Shown here in pieces: positions 50,603-58,340 of a stretch of DNA of 64,000 bases. Numbering within the stretch: the first letter of the stretch is position 1; every line of letters starts with the position of its first letter. The DNA lies in assembly GCA_964453435.1 (NCBI GenBank), contig CAYVQZ010000019.1, forward strand, positions 1 to 64,000, written 5' to 3'. This DNA is from CAYVQZ01 sp964453435 (GTDB lineage Bacteria > Abyssobacteria > SURF-5). Both the position numbers and the translations under genes were made by a program. The notes below the pieces were generated by a model. That model saw nothing but the letters and a program-made list of their open reading frames with translations. It searched no databases and was not told the DNA's origin.

Positions 50603-51160
50603 TTATTGAAGCAATTCGATGACTTTGTCGGTCAGCGCAACCCTGTACGCAAGCCCGCCGGAACCGGTTGCCAGCAATCGCTCTCGTATCTCGCTTTGAA
50701 CGCTCTCGAGGGAGAACTCCCGAACCTCAGCGATTTCCTTTGTGTCGATCGGCCTGAGTTCACCGGAAAGATAGGTGGCGGTGAAGACGTGAGAGGTCCA
50801 CCGGATTTCCTGCTTTCCATAAACGAACGTCACATGCGCGCGCAGGATGTATCGCTCGAGCTCGACCTGCGCGCCGGTCTCCTCATAAGCTTCGCGAAGC
50901 GTTCCCTTTTCAAAATCCTCCCCCGGCCTGAGGCCGCCGCTGGGAGCGCGGTAAATCCCCTCGGGATGCATGGTTTTGCGAATCGTTATGAGATTGGGCC
51001 CCTTAAATATGAAGAGCGTGACATCGTGAGCCCGGTTGTACTTCATACTGTTGACCAGAAGCTCAAACTCCGGCCAAATCATCGATTGATGAAAATGAGC
51101 GATTTCGGGCTTGCCATATTTGGCTTCGAGCTCGATCAATATGTCGCCGGTTACGTACAT
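50603..51160 (-). CDS. Nudix hydrolase
   Basis: A 185-residue pyrophosphohydrolase. The Nudix box GX5EX7REUXEEXGU is complete: GGLRPGE followed seven residues later by REAYEETGA, near residues 75-97. The N-terminal 40 residues are an extension before the fold. The RYILRAHVTFVYGKQEIRWTSHVF strand block after the box gives no reliable clue to the nucleotide substrate. ATG 51160 is the first in-frame start after the promoter at 51264-51292. It stands between the flagellar operon and the nuo operon but has its own promoter and is probably unrelated to both. Confidence 0.85.
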   Translation of the reverse strand: MYVTGDILIELEAKYGKPEIAHFHQSMIWPEFELLVNSMKYNRAHDVTLFIFKGPNLITIRKTMHPEGIYRAPSGGLRPGEDFEKGTLREAYEETGAQVELERYILRAHVTFVYGKQEIRWTSHVFTATYLSGELRPIDTKEIAEVREFSLESVQSEIRERLLATGSGGLAYRVALTDKVIELLQ

Positions 51161-51263
51161 GGAATTTACGAATCTTCGTTCCGCGGTTTGTGTAGCCTCG
51201 AATGAAGATGACGCATGACTAAGGCGGAAACCAACAGACGAGCAAACGCTTTCTTTGAGGCGG

Positions 51264-51292
51264 ATTCTAGCACACGCTCGAGGGCCTGTCAA
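51264..51292 (-). promoter_or_regulatory. sigma-70-type promoter of the Nudix gene
   Basis: On the minus strand TTGACA (51287-51292) and TAGAAT (51264-51269) are 17 bases apart, with one mismatch to consensus in total. It starts 35 bases after the end of fliP. The leader would be about 97 bases. Confidence 0.65.
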
Positions 51293-51327
51293 TTTGAGAG
51301 GGACCCGGATTGAAGAGAAAAAATGTT

Positions 51328-52095
51328 CTATCCGAAGCTCTTGACGAGCGAACCGACAACCAGGTACCAGCCATCGGCCAGCACGAACAGAATGACTTTG
51401 AAAGGGAGTGAAATGAAGATCGGTGGCAGCATGAGCATCCCCATAGACATGAGAGCGCTTGCAATAACCATGTCAATGATCAGGAAGGGGATGAATATTA
51501 CAAACCCTATCTGGAACGCCGTTTTGAGCTCGCTTATCATGAAAGCGGGGACTAGGACATGGGTTGGAACGTCATCCGGACTCGCGGGCGGCTCAATATT
51601 TGAGAGATAAACAAAAAGTCCGAGGTCTTTTTCCCGTGTTTGAGAAAACATGAATTCACGAATTGGGACAACAGCCCGATCGAAAGCCTCACCGTGACTT
51701 AACCTCTTGTCGAGATAGGGTTGGAACGCCTGTTCGTTAATCCGATTGTATGTGGGCGTCATGACGAAGAAGGTCAGGAACAACGCCAGTCCGATAAGGA
51801 CTTGGTTTGGCGGCATCTGCTGCGTGCCCAGCGCCTGCCTGAGGAGTCCGAGCACCACGATAATTCGAGTGAAGGAAGTGACCATCACCAGAATGGCCGG
51901 AGCAAGGGACAGGACAGTTAAGAGGAAAAGCAACTGGAGGGTTGTCGAAACCTGCTGGGGAGTTTCAGCCCGGCCCAATTCCACCCCCACTCGCGGAATG
52001 AATATCTCCGGTTCCTGCGCGATTGCGGCTCCCGCCGTCGCGCAAGCCAACACGATGGCAAGCACGAAAACGCGGCGCGATTTTTTACTCTTCAT
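51328..52095 (-). CDS. fliP: flagellar type III export protein FliP
   Basis: A 255-residue membrane protein of the export gate. Residues 1-26 form a signal peptide, as in most FliP. The first membrane region LLFLLTVLSLAPAILVMVTSFTRIIVVLGLLRQALG and the C-terminal SELKTAFQIGFVIFIPFLIIDMVIASALMSMGM are the family blocks. It forms the core of the gate with FliQ and FliR. These partners do not follow here; the cluster ends with fliP and the Nudix gene comes next. It overlaps fliO by 11 bases. Confidence 0.94.
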   Translation of the reverse strand: MKSKKSRRVFVLAIVLACATAGAAIAQEPEIFIPRVGVELGRAETPQQVSTTLQLLFLLTVLSLAPAILVMVTSFTRIIVVLGLLRQALGTQQMPPNQVLIGLALFLTFFVMTPTYNRINEQAFQPYLDKRLSHGEAFDRAVVPIREFMFSQTREKDLGLFVYLSNIEPPASPDDVPTHVLVPAFMISELKTAFQIGFVIFIPFLIIDMVIASALMSMGMLMLPPIFISLPFKVILFVLADGWYLVVGSLVKSFG

Positions 52096-52726
52096 GTTCC
52101 TGTCTTTTCCTGGTTAACCCCCGTAGTCGCCCTATCTGGTCGTTCAGCCCGCGAAGTTGATCATCGATGGTGGTCTCGTCTTTTTCCAAAGCTCGCTGGA
52201 ACCTGACCACCGATTTGTCGAAGAACCGCGAAAACGGTAATCCGGAAGCCTGAGAGTGTGTTTTTCTCAGAGCGTTTTCGATCTCGGTTATTCGGCGTTC
52301 GTCCCGGATAGAGGTGAGCAACGATATGTTGCCCGAGGCGGTCCCTATCACCAGCAACTCATCGACCACGCGAACGAAGTATATGATTGTCTTTGGGCTG
52401 AGATACACTCGCCCCACAACTTGCAAAGCCGCGCCGGCGGAGGCACCCGCGGGAGCCGCTGAAATTTTTCTGATCATCCAGAGAGTCACATACAGAAGGC
52501 CGAGCACTATGGCGAGCGAGAAAATTGTTCGGACAAGTGTTCCGAGGAATCCGCCGGAGCCGAGCGGAGTGGGCTCCGAATAGGGCAGATAGCCCGCGCC
52601 TCTGTCCTCGAGCGGCGCCTGCGAGGAGACGCGGGGGGCTTCCTTATCCGTCGCTCCACCCGGAGCCGAAGCCGCAGGAAGACACAAGAACGCGACAATG
52701 AAAATTGTCAGTGCGGTTTTTTTCAC
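52085..52726 (-). CDS. fliO: flagellar biosynthesis protein FliO
   Basis: A 213-residue protein that helps assemble the FliP ring. It has a signal peptide (residues 1-20), a polar region of about 45 residues, one membrane helix TIFSLAIVLGLLYVTLWMI near residue 70, and a cytoplasmic domain with QVVGRVYLSPKTIIYFVRVVDELLVIG, typical of FliO. The C-terminal tail of 70 residues is charged. It starts with GTG, overlapping the stop of fliN by four bases. Confidence 0.85.
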   Translation of the reverse strand: MKKTALTIFIVAFLCLPAASAPGGATDKEAPRVSSQAPLEDRGAGYLPYSEPTPLGSGGFLGTLVRTIFSLAIVLGLLYVTLWMIRKISAAPAGASAGAALQVVGRVYLSPKTIIYFVRVVDELLVIGTASGNISLLTSIRDERRITEIENALRKTHSQASGLPFSRFFDKSVVRFQRALEKDETTIDDQLRGLNDQIGRLRGLTRKRQEHEE

Positions 52727-53121
52727 TTTCCCTCCGGTCTGCCGTGTCCGGTTTTTCCCGAGTTACCTGAGGGCGGGGTGATCTCCAGAACGCGGATTCG
52801 GAGTTTCTCCTGTAACACTAAAACTTCGCCCTTTCCTAATCTTTGATTCCCTACATATATATCCACCGGGTCGCCGGATGGCTTGTTCAGTTGCACGACG
52901 GAATCAGTCCCCAGTGCGAGCACTTCGCCAAGCGGCACAGAGGTCTCGGCCAGAACGACGTTTATCTTCAACGGAGTATCTGCAAGAAACTCTATGCTCG
53001 CAGGTTCCTTCTGCTGGTCGGCCCTCGGTTCGTGCACTCGGGAGCTGCCGTGTGCGGCAGCGTCGATGATAATACCATCGCCAACAGGCGCATGGTGTTC
53101 AGGTTCTCTGTTTTCGGTCAT
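52723..53121 (-). CDS. fliN: flagellar motor switch protein FliN
   Basis: A 132-residue protein with an SpoA domain at about residues 47-118: PLKINVVLAETSVPLGEVLALG, VVQLNKPSGDPVDIYVG and RLGKGEVLVLQEKLRIRVLEI. It forms the bottom of the C-ring. The first 45 residues are polar and without clear motif. Its start overlaps the fliL stop by four bases, so the fliM gene that normally lies between the two is missing here. Confidence 0.88.
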   Translation of the reverse strand: MTENREPEHHAPVGDGIIIDAAAHGSSRVHEPRADQQKEPASIEFLADTPLKINVVLAETSVPLGEVLALGTDSVVQLNKPSGDPVDIYVGNQRLGKGEVLVLQEKLRIRVLEITPPSGNSGKTGHGRPEGK

Positions 53122-53654
53122 TGATACACAAACTCCTCAAAATAAACATTGGAGATATGTCCGCGCACAAGCAGTCCGTTCACCCGGTTTTGAATCTCGC
53201 GCCGCAAGCGTTCGCGGTCCTCATTCGTTTGTATCTGATCAATCGTTTTCGAGCTGAGCACATTGTTCACCTGGTTCTTTATTTGCGGGAGTCTCTTTTC
53301 CAATTCCTCGAAGAGTTCCGGATCATATGTTTCGAAACTGATCGTCGCCTTCAGATAGCGCTCGCCATTCGAGTCGGCCGGATTCACTATCAACGGCTCC
53401 ATCCTGAAGAAGGTAAGGTTTTCCAGTTCCGAACGGACGTCTTTCATGTCTGTCCGAGCCTGCTGATGCGACTTGCGTTGCTCAACGGCCGGAGCGATGT
53501 AATTTCCGACCGTGAAAATCGCAAACAGCGAGGACAATATGACGCCGGCAATAAGTATGACAGTATTTTTCAGACTGAAGACTCCAGGACTTTGGAGAGC
53601 GGGTGACGGCCTTTCATTGCTCTGCGGCTGCTCCGGCGACCCTCTTTGTCCCAT
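53118..53654 (-). CDS. fliL: flagellar basal body-associated protein FliL
   Basis: A 178-residue protein with one membrane helix (about residues 30-50) and a periplasmic domain with FRMEPLIVNPADSNGERYLKATISFE and the ending LLVRGHISNVYFEEFVYQ, both diagnostic of FliL. It supports the stator around the motor. The N-terminal 28 residues are polar. Confidence 0.9.
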   Translation of the reverse strand: MGQRGSPEQPQSNERPSPALQSPGVFSLKNTVILIAGVILSSLFAIFTVGNYIAPAVEQRKSHQQARTDMKDVRSELENLTFFRMEPLIVNPADSNGERYLKATISFETYDPELFEELEKRLPQIKNQVNNVLSSKTIDQIQTNEDRERLRREIQNRVNGLLVRGHISNVYFEEFVYQ

Positions 53655-53682
53655 AACACTTCTCCCTCCCCTTGTGCGGGTT

Positions 53683-54402
53683 TTAGCTTTTATTTATTTT
53701 TTTCAGAAGGATTTCGACTCTCCGATTTTCCTGCCTTCCCTCGGCAGTTTCGTTTGTCGAAACCGGGTGGTATTCTCCGTACCCCGCCACGTTGAATCTC
53801 CGGGGTTCCAAATCCCCCCGTTCGAAGAAATATTTCGTGACGCTGATCGCCCTCGCTGTGGATAATTCCCAGTTCGAGGGAAACTCGGGAGTGTTAATCG
53901 GAACGTTGTCGGTGTGTCCCTCAATCACCACGTCATTCGGACTTTCCCGAAGAACCTTTATCAACTCCTCCAGCACCGGCAAGGCTTCCTCGCGAAGCTC
54001 GGCTTTTCCGGAATCAAAGAGTATCGGACTTTGGATAGTAATGCGGATTCCTTCCCGGTCCTCCCTGACATTGACTTTGCCTTGCAGGCCGGCCAGGTTA
54101 ACCGAATTGCGAATCCGTTTGACGATCTCGTGAGCCGGAGGAATCGGAGGCGACATTCTCACAGCGGGAATTTGCTCGAACCTGATCATGCTCCGTTCAT
54201 TGGGGAGTATTCCAAGCGCTTCCTGAAACGACGCCAACGCGCGACGGAAGGCCTCCTCGCGTATCGTCGAATACGAGAGCAGCAGAACAAAGAACGTCAG
54301 AAGCAGCGTCATGATGTCGCCGTAGGTGACCATCCACGCGGGAGAAGACGGAGCTCTTGCTTCCTCTCCGTTCGCTCCGTTATTGCTTCCGTACTTGGCC
54401 AC
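53683..54402 (-). CDS. motB: flagellar stator protein MotB
   Basis: A 239-residue stator subunit. Residues 22-45 form the membrane helix WMVTYGDIMTLLLTFFVLLLSYS; the Asp in YGDIMT is the ion-binding residue. An OmpA-like peptidoglycan-binding domain follows, with IEGHTDNVP near residue 165 and NRRVEILL at the end. The FFVLLLSYS end of the helix resembles the Na+-type proteins PomB and MotS more than Escherichia coli MotB, but this is only suggestive. It starts with GTG at 54402, with GGAG before it. Confidence 0.9.
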   Translation of the reverse strand: MAKYGSNNGANGEEARAPSSPAWMVTYGDIMTLLLTFFVLLLSYSTIREEAFRRALASFQEALGILPNERSMIRFEQIPAVRMSPPIPPAHEIVKRIRNSVNLAGLQGKVNVREDREGIRITIQSPILFDSGKAELREEALPVLEELIKVLRESPNDVVIEGHTDNVPINTPEFPSNWELSTARAISVTKYFFERGDLEPRRFNVAGYGEYHPVSTNETAEGRQENRRVEILLKKINKS

Positions 54403-54419
54403 AGGCTAGCTCCATATCA

Positions 54420-55202
54420 TCACAAAGGCTTTATGTCCGTGCGCACATAGTCCCGCATTTTCGGAGAGATGAACGCCTTCAGCTTTTGTTCCACGATACG
54501 CGGATTATCTCCCGACTGTATCGAAAGAATTCCTTCTATGATTACCTCTTTGTTGAGTATCTCGCTTCGGGTCCGGGTTCTCAATTTCCCTGCAATGGGC
54601 AGAAAAATGAGGTTTGCCATCAACGCCCCGTAGAAGGTTGTAATAAGGGCGGTGGCCATGCCTTGACCGATTTGCGAAGGGTCCTCGAGGGTGCGCAACA
54701 TTGTTATGAGCCCGATGAGCGTTCCGATCATGCCGAATGCCGGGGCATACGTTCCCATCATCGTGAAGATTCCCTGTCCCAGGGAATGGCGCGACTCGAC
54801 ATAGGAGAGTTCCGTGGTGAGAATATCCTTGATCAATTCGGGAGCGGTTCCGTCAATGGCAAGGCGGACACCGCGAATGAGAAACGGGTCTCTCGTCTTC
54901 TCCAGTTCGGATTCCAGCGTGAGGATTCCCTCCCTCCGAGCCTTTGTTGCGTAGGAGACGAGCGTCTCAATCATCGAAATCGGTGTTTGATACTCGAATG
55001 CAAACGCGTTTCGGACCGTACCCAGCACCCCCTGAATCTCATGCAGGGGATAATTTATCAGGGTGGCTGCCACGGTGCCTCCCATCGTGATCATGAAAGA
55101 AGGCACGTGGACAAAGGTGGCGAGTCCGCCGCCACCCAGCGTCATTGCGATAAAGATAAAAGAAAGGCCGGATATTATGCCGACGATGGTTGCAATGTCC
55201 AC
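54420..55202 (-). CDS. motA: flagellar stator protein MotA
   Basis: A 260-residue, four-helix stator subunit. FVHVPSFMITMGGTVAATLI is helix 2, and APAFGMIGTLIGLITMLRTLEDPSQIGQGMATALITTFYGALMANLIFLPIA covers helices 3 and 4. Charged residues of the cytoplasmic loop (near 85-130) contact FliG. It starts with GTG at 55202, preceded by GAGGGAG. It lies 73 bases after flbD. Confidence 0.92.
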   Translation of the reverse strand: MDIATIVGIISGLSFIFIAMTLGGGGLATFVHVPSFMITMGGTVAATLINYPLHEIQGVLGTVRNAFAFEYQTPISMIETLVSYATKARREGILTLESELEKTRDPFLIRGVRLAIDGTAPELIKDILTTELSYVESRHSLGQGIFTMMGTYAPAFGMIGTLIGLITMLRTLEDPSQIGQGMATALITTFYGALMANLIFLPIAGKLRTRTRSEILNKEVIIEGILSIQSGDNPRIVEQKLKAFISPKMRDYVRTDIKPL

Positions 55203-55275
55203 AGAGCTGCTTCTCCCTCGTCCTTACGCCTGCCTTCTCTCATTCGTGTCCCGACTTGCATGGCGCCTTCTTTTC

Positions 55276-55491
55276 TCATTCTTCCGTACGGTCGCGTTTT
55301 TCCGGGAAATTACCGTACGCGGTTCTCTTGTATGAGATGACTCGTTCGATCACTTCGTCAACCGTTTCGAGAACCAGCAGCTTCTGGTCGCTCGTCAGCG
55401 TTACGATGGTGTCGGGAGCCGCCTCCACAAACTTTATCAATTCGGCGTTCACCGCGACCTCCGAACCATCAAAACGCGTGAGCTTTATCAT
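55276..55491 (-). CDS. flbD: flagellar protein FlbD (FlbD/SwrD family)
   Basis: A 71-residue protein. IKLTRFDGSEVAVNAELI at the N-terminus and TIVTLTSDQKLLVLETVDEVIERV are the family signature. In Bacillus the homologue SwrD increases motor power. It is placed upstream of motA as in many genomes. GGAG lies before the ATG. A perfect hairpin stands 15 bases upstream of its start. Confidence 0.85.
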   Translation of the reverse strand: MIKLTRFDGSEVAVNAELIKFVEAAPDTIVTLTSDQKLLVLETVDEVIERVISYKRTAYGNFPEKRDRTEE

Positions 55492-55506
55492 TTTTCTCCA
55501 CGCGGT

Positions 55507-55536
55507 CCGGGCGATGTTCCTGCACCCATCGCCCGG
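55507..55536 (-). promoter_or_regulatory. perfect 10-bp stem hairpin between flgE and flbD
   Basis: CCGGGCGATG at one side and CATCGCCCGG at the other form a perfect 10-base stem with a 10-base loop. It lies 15 bases upstream of flbD. There is no T-run after it on the minus strand, so it is not a classical terminator. The region 55537-55727 up to the end of flgE holds no supported gene. Confidence 0.5.
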
Positions 55537-55727
55537 CGGTTTTGGTATCCATGCATACAGGAGCGCGTGTTCCGACCACAGTCCTTACCTGCCGCATTTT
55601 CCGCAATCCAGGCAAGCTTTCCATTTTCCGGGGCAGCCTGCGTGAACCATTAGAACACAAGCCGACTCACCGGTCGACCAACCGGAAGCCGGTTCATGCC
55701 CTCAATGGTGACAAAAGCCGCTGGTTT

Positions 55728-57386
55728 CTATCTTACGAGCGATATCACTTCCTCCAGGAGAAGGTCCGCCGTAGTAATCGTGCGGGCATTTGCCTGAAAC
55801 CCGCGCTGATTAATGATTATGTTTGTGAATTCAGTCGCGACGTCCACGTTCGAAGCCTCCAGGAAGCCTCCCGCGATAAAACCTCTCCCGGCGGTTCCCG
55901 CGACACCGATAATGGGTTCGCCGGAATTGGCAGACGTTATGAACTGATTGTTGCCGATTTCCAGCAACCCGCCCTGGTTCGGGAATACGGCCAATGCGAC
56001 CTGTCCGAGAACAAGTGTAAGCCCGTTGGAGAACGCCCCTGTTATGACACCGTTCGTTCCCACGAAGAACTCCTCGAGCGAACCGATGGGGAATCCATCT
56101 TGGCTCGAGAGAGCGAGCGTGTTGTCACCACTCAAAAACGTGGTGTTACTGAAATCGAGCGTTATGTCGAGCGGATCGATTGCTCCCACAGCCGAACGGT
56201 CGATGGTTATCAGCGCGTTGTCGACACTTACAAACTGCCCGTCGTTATCGTACGTGATGGTCCCCGTGCCGACGGTTGTGCCCAAGGGGCTTTCGGCTAT
56301 GTACTCAAGCGTGTTCGTGCCCACTCGAGTGAAAGTTATGTTGAGCGGAACGGAATTGCCCAATGAGTCGAACACGGTCAACCCCGAGAGCACAAAGCTT
56401 TCTCCGTCAGCCGCGGTTATTTCGGTGAAACCGGAACCGCCGCCCGGATTATAGAGCGCATTGAACTCGGTGCGGGGCGCGCCCGTGCCGTCTGCCGCAG
56501 TGAGGACGACATCGGTTATTGCATTTCCGGACCCCAGGTCGCCCGTGATCGTGAGCGAGCCGTCAGCGTCTAGGGTGACGCTGCCATTAACGATTCCGAA
56601 GGCGTCTTCTATGGCGGCCGCCAAGTCTCCGAGCGTGGATGCGGCGGTAACGTCGAAGGTGGCCATGATATCGGCGCCGCCTTTTTCGCCCGTAATCGTT
56701 ATCGTATCGCCGGGGGCCAATCCAAGGCTTACGGCAGAGATGTTTTCCAGGTCGGTCAAGAGTGTGCCCGATGTGGCCGCAAGCCCCGTTGTCGCGTCCA
56801 GTTGCGGCGGTCCATCGGTCACGGTTCCCGTTGTGGCAATGTCACCGGAGGCGTCGAAATTTCCGGAAATCATTGCGTTCTCGGTTTCCTGCACGATGGA
56901 AAGCCCGATCGGAATGATGATATCATCCACTCCTCCGGTCGGTGTGACAACTCCGTCGCTTGCCTGCCACCCTTGAACAGCAAGGCCGGTAGCAGGGTCG
57001 ACGAGAGTCCCATCCACGGCCACTCCAAAAGAGCCGTCCCGAGTGAACGATTGACTCTCGCCATTGCTCAGGATAAAGAATCCGTTACCCTGAATTGCCA
57101 TGTCGGAGAGACTCCCGGTGGCATTCAAGCTTCCCTGCGAGAAGTTCCTGTCAATTGTTGCGACGGTCGACCCGAGACCTACCTGAATCGGGTTGGTCCC
57201 GAACGTGTTGCCGGTCGGAGCCGTCGCTCCTACGAGGGTTTGACTGAACACGGTCTGAAACAGCATCCGGCTCGCCTTAAAGCCGATGGTATTGACATTG
57301 GCCAGGTTGTTGCCAATGACATTGAGAGCCTGGGAGATAGTGCTGAGACCGCTCACTCCGTTGAATAATGCGGTGCTGAGTCCCAT
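55728..57386 (-). CDS. flgE: flagellar hook protein FlgE
   Basis: A 552-residue hook subunit. The N-terminal coiled-coil MGLSTALFNGVSGLSTISQALNVIG with NNLANVNTIGFKASR is the rod/hook family signature, and the C-terminal GGFLEASNVDVATEFTNIIINQRGFQANARTI matches. The middle (about 150-430) is a variable, Gly/Thr-rich surface domain and is longer than in Escherichia coli (402 residues). AGGAGCAAAC lies before the ATG. It is exported without a cleaved signal by the flagellar type III system. Confidence 0.92.
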   Translation of the reverse strand: MGLSTALFNGVSGLSTISQALNVIGNNLANVNTIGFKASRMLFQTVFSQTLVGATAPTGNTFGTNPIQVGLGSTVATIDRNFSQGSLNATGSLSDMAIQGNGFFILSNGESQSFTRDGSFGVAVDGTLVDPATGLAVQGWQASDGVVTPTGGVDDIIIPIGLSIVQETENAMISGNFDASGDIATTGTVTDGPPQLDATTGLAATSGTLLTDLENISAVSLGLAPGDTITITGEKGGADIMATFDVTAASTLGDLAAAIEDAFGIVNGSVTLDADGSLTITGDLGSGNAITDVVLTAADGTGAPRTEFNALYNPGGGSGFTEITAADGESFVLSGLTVFDSLGNSVPLNITFTRVGTNTLEYIAESPLGTTVGTGTITYDNDGQFVSVDNALITIDRSAVGAIDPLDITLDFSNTTFLSGDNTLALSSQDGFPIGSLEEFFVGTNGVITGAFSNGLTLVLGQVALAVFPNQGGLLEIGNNQFITSANSGEPIIGVAGTAGRGFIAGGFLEASNVDVATEFTNIIINQRGFQANARTITTADLLLEEVISLVR

Positions 57387-57494
57387 GTTTGCTCCTGCTT
57401 GTTATTCCGTATGCCGCCTCTATCGGTCAGCGGCATCAAGCTTTCCTTGTGGGGTCCAGCTTGCCGAGGGTTCGACCCTGCCCTCGATTGGAAT

Positions 57495-57896
57495 TCATTC
57501 TGAGTCACCATCCATAACAATGGCGCTGTCAATATTCGTGAACACATTGCCGCGCGTTTCATCGCGGTCGAGCACGGTGACCACAGTCCGATTCTTGACG
57601 CTTACCACGAGCGCGGTTCCGCGCACCAGCACAAGCGAATCTTGTGCGCCTTTGGCCGTCGCTCGGTCTATCGCTTCAATGATTTTCGTCCTGTCGTCAT
57701 CGCTCAGTTGGATATTGCGGGCGCTCAAGCGCTGGAGGGCGTGAGCCGAGAATCGCACACCCTCGAGCTTCTCCATTTCCTTCCTGATAACTGTCTCGAA
57801 GGATTCCCGCTGATGGTTCTCTTTGCCGACCGCCGGCTGTTGCGGCTGCGCCTGCCGTATCGGTTGTCCGTGCCCTATGTTGACCTTAGCTACCAT
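57495..57896 (-). CDS. flagellar operon protein, TIGR02530 family
   Basis: A 133-residue protein found between flgD and flgE in many genomes. The signature is VRFSAHALQRLSARNIQLS near residue 47 and SLVLVRGTALVVSVKNRTVVTV with NVFTNIDSAIV at the end. Its function is unknown; the position suggests a part in hook assembly. It follows flgD by nine bases. Confidence 0.85.
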   Translation of the reverse strand: MVAKVNIGHGQPIRQAQPQQPAVGKENHQRESFETVIRKEMEKLEGVRFSAHALQRLSARNIQLSDDDRTKIIEAIDRATAKGAQDSLVLVRGTALVVSVKNRTVVTVLDRDETRGNVFTNIDSAIVMDGDSE

Positions 57897-57905
57897 GTTG
57901 TAACC

Positions 57906-58319
57906 CTAGTAAACGCGCACAATATAATCGAGACTAACGACCACGTCGTCATCGATGACAAGCCACGGTTCGGAGTCGATGAACCAGACTTCGGTGATGG
58001 TCCCTTCGACCTGCTCGCCATTCGGCCCAATGGCTTCCGCCTGCTTGCCAACGAGCGATGAAGCCTCAAGCATCTGCAATGCCTGGATGTTTTCATTCAA
58101 CTCAATGGTTTGGCTCAACGTGTTAAGCTGGGCCATTTGCGCAATGAATTCTCGGTCGGAAAGCGGGTCCAGCGGGTCCTGGTTCGCAAGCTCGGTAATC
58201 AGCAGCATGAGAAAGTCTTCCTCATCGAGTTCGGAACCAAAGCCTGTTACGGGAGCCGTGTTGCTTCCGGTTTGTACCGCGCCTATTGCCAGCGGGTCAA
58301 CGGTTGGAGTAATGGACAT
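57906..58319 (-). CDS. flgD: flagellar hook capping/scaffold protein FlgD
   Basis: A 137-residue short FlgD. FLMLLITELANQDPLDPLSDREFIAQMAQLNTLSQTIELN is the conserved N-terminal domain, and the rest is one small beta domain with GTITEVWFIDSEPWLVID. The longer FlgD of enteric bacteria (231 residues) has an additional domain that is missing here, as in many other phyla. It starts with ATG 58319, with AAGGTG before it. Confidence 0.85.
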   Translation of the reverse strand: MSITPTVDPLAIGAVQTGSNTAPVTGFGSELDEEDFLMLLITELANQDPLDPLSDREFIAQMAQLNTLSQTIELNENIQALQMLEASSLVGKQAEAIGPNGEQVEGTITEVWFIDSEPWLVIDDDVVVSLDYIVRVY

Positions 58320-58340
58320 ATCTTTCTGACACCTTCCTTT

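Noticed and set aside
55469..55660. 63-codon minus-strand frame between flgE and flbD
   Set aside because: It runs into flbD in another frame, contains the hairpin, and has no ribosome binding site or familiar motif.
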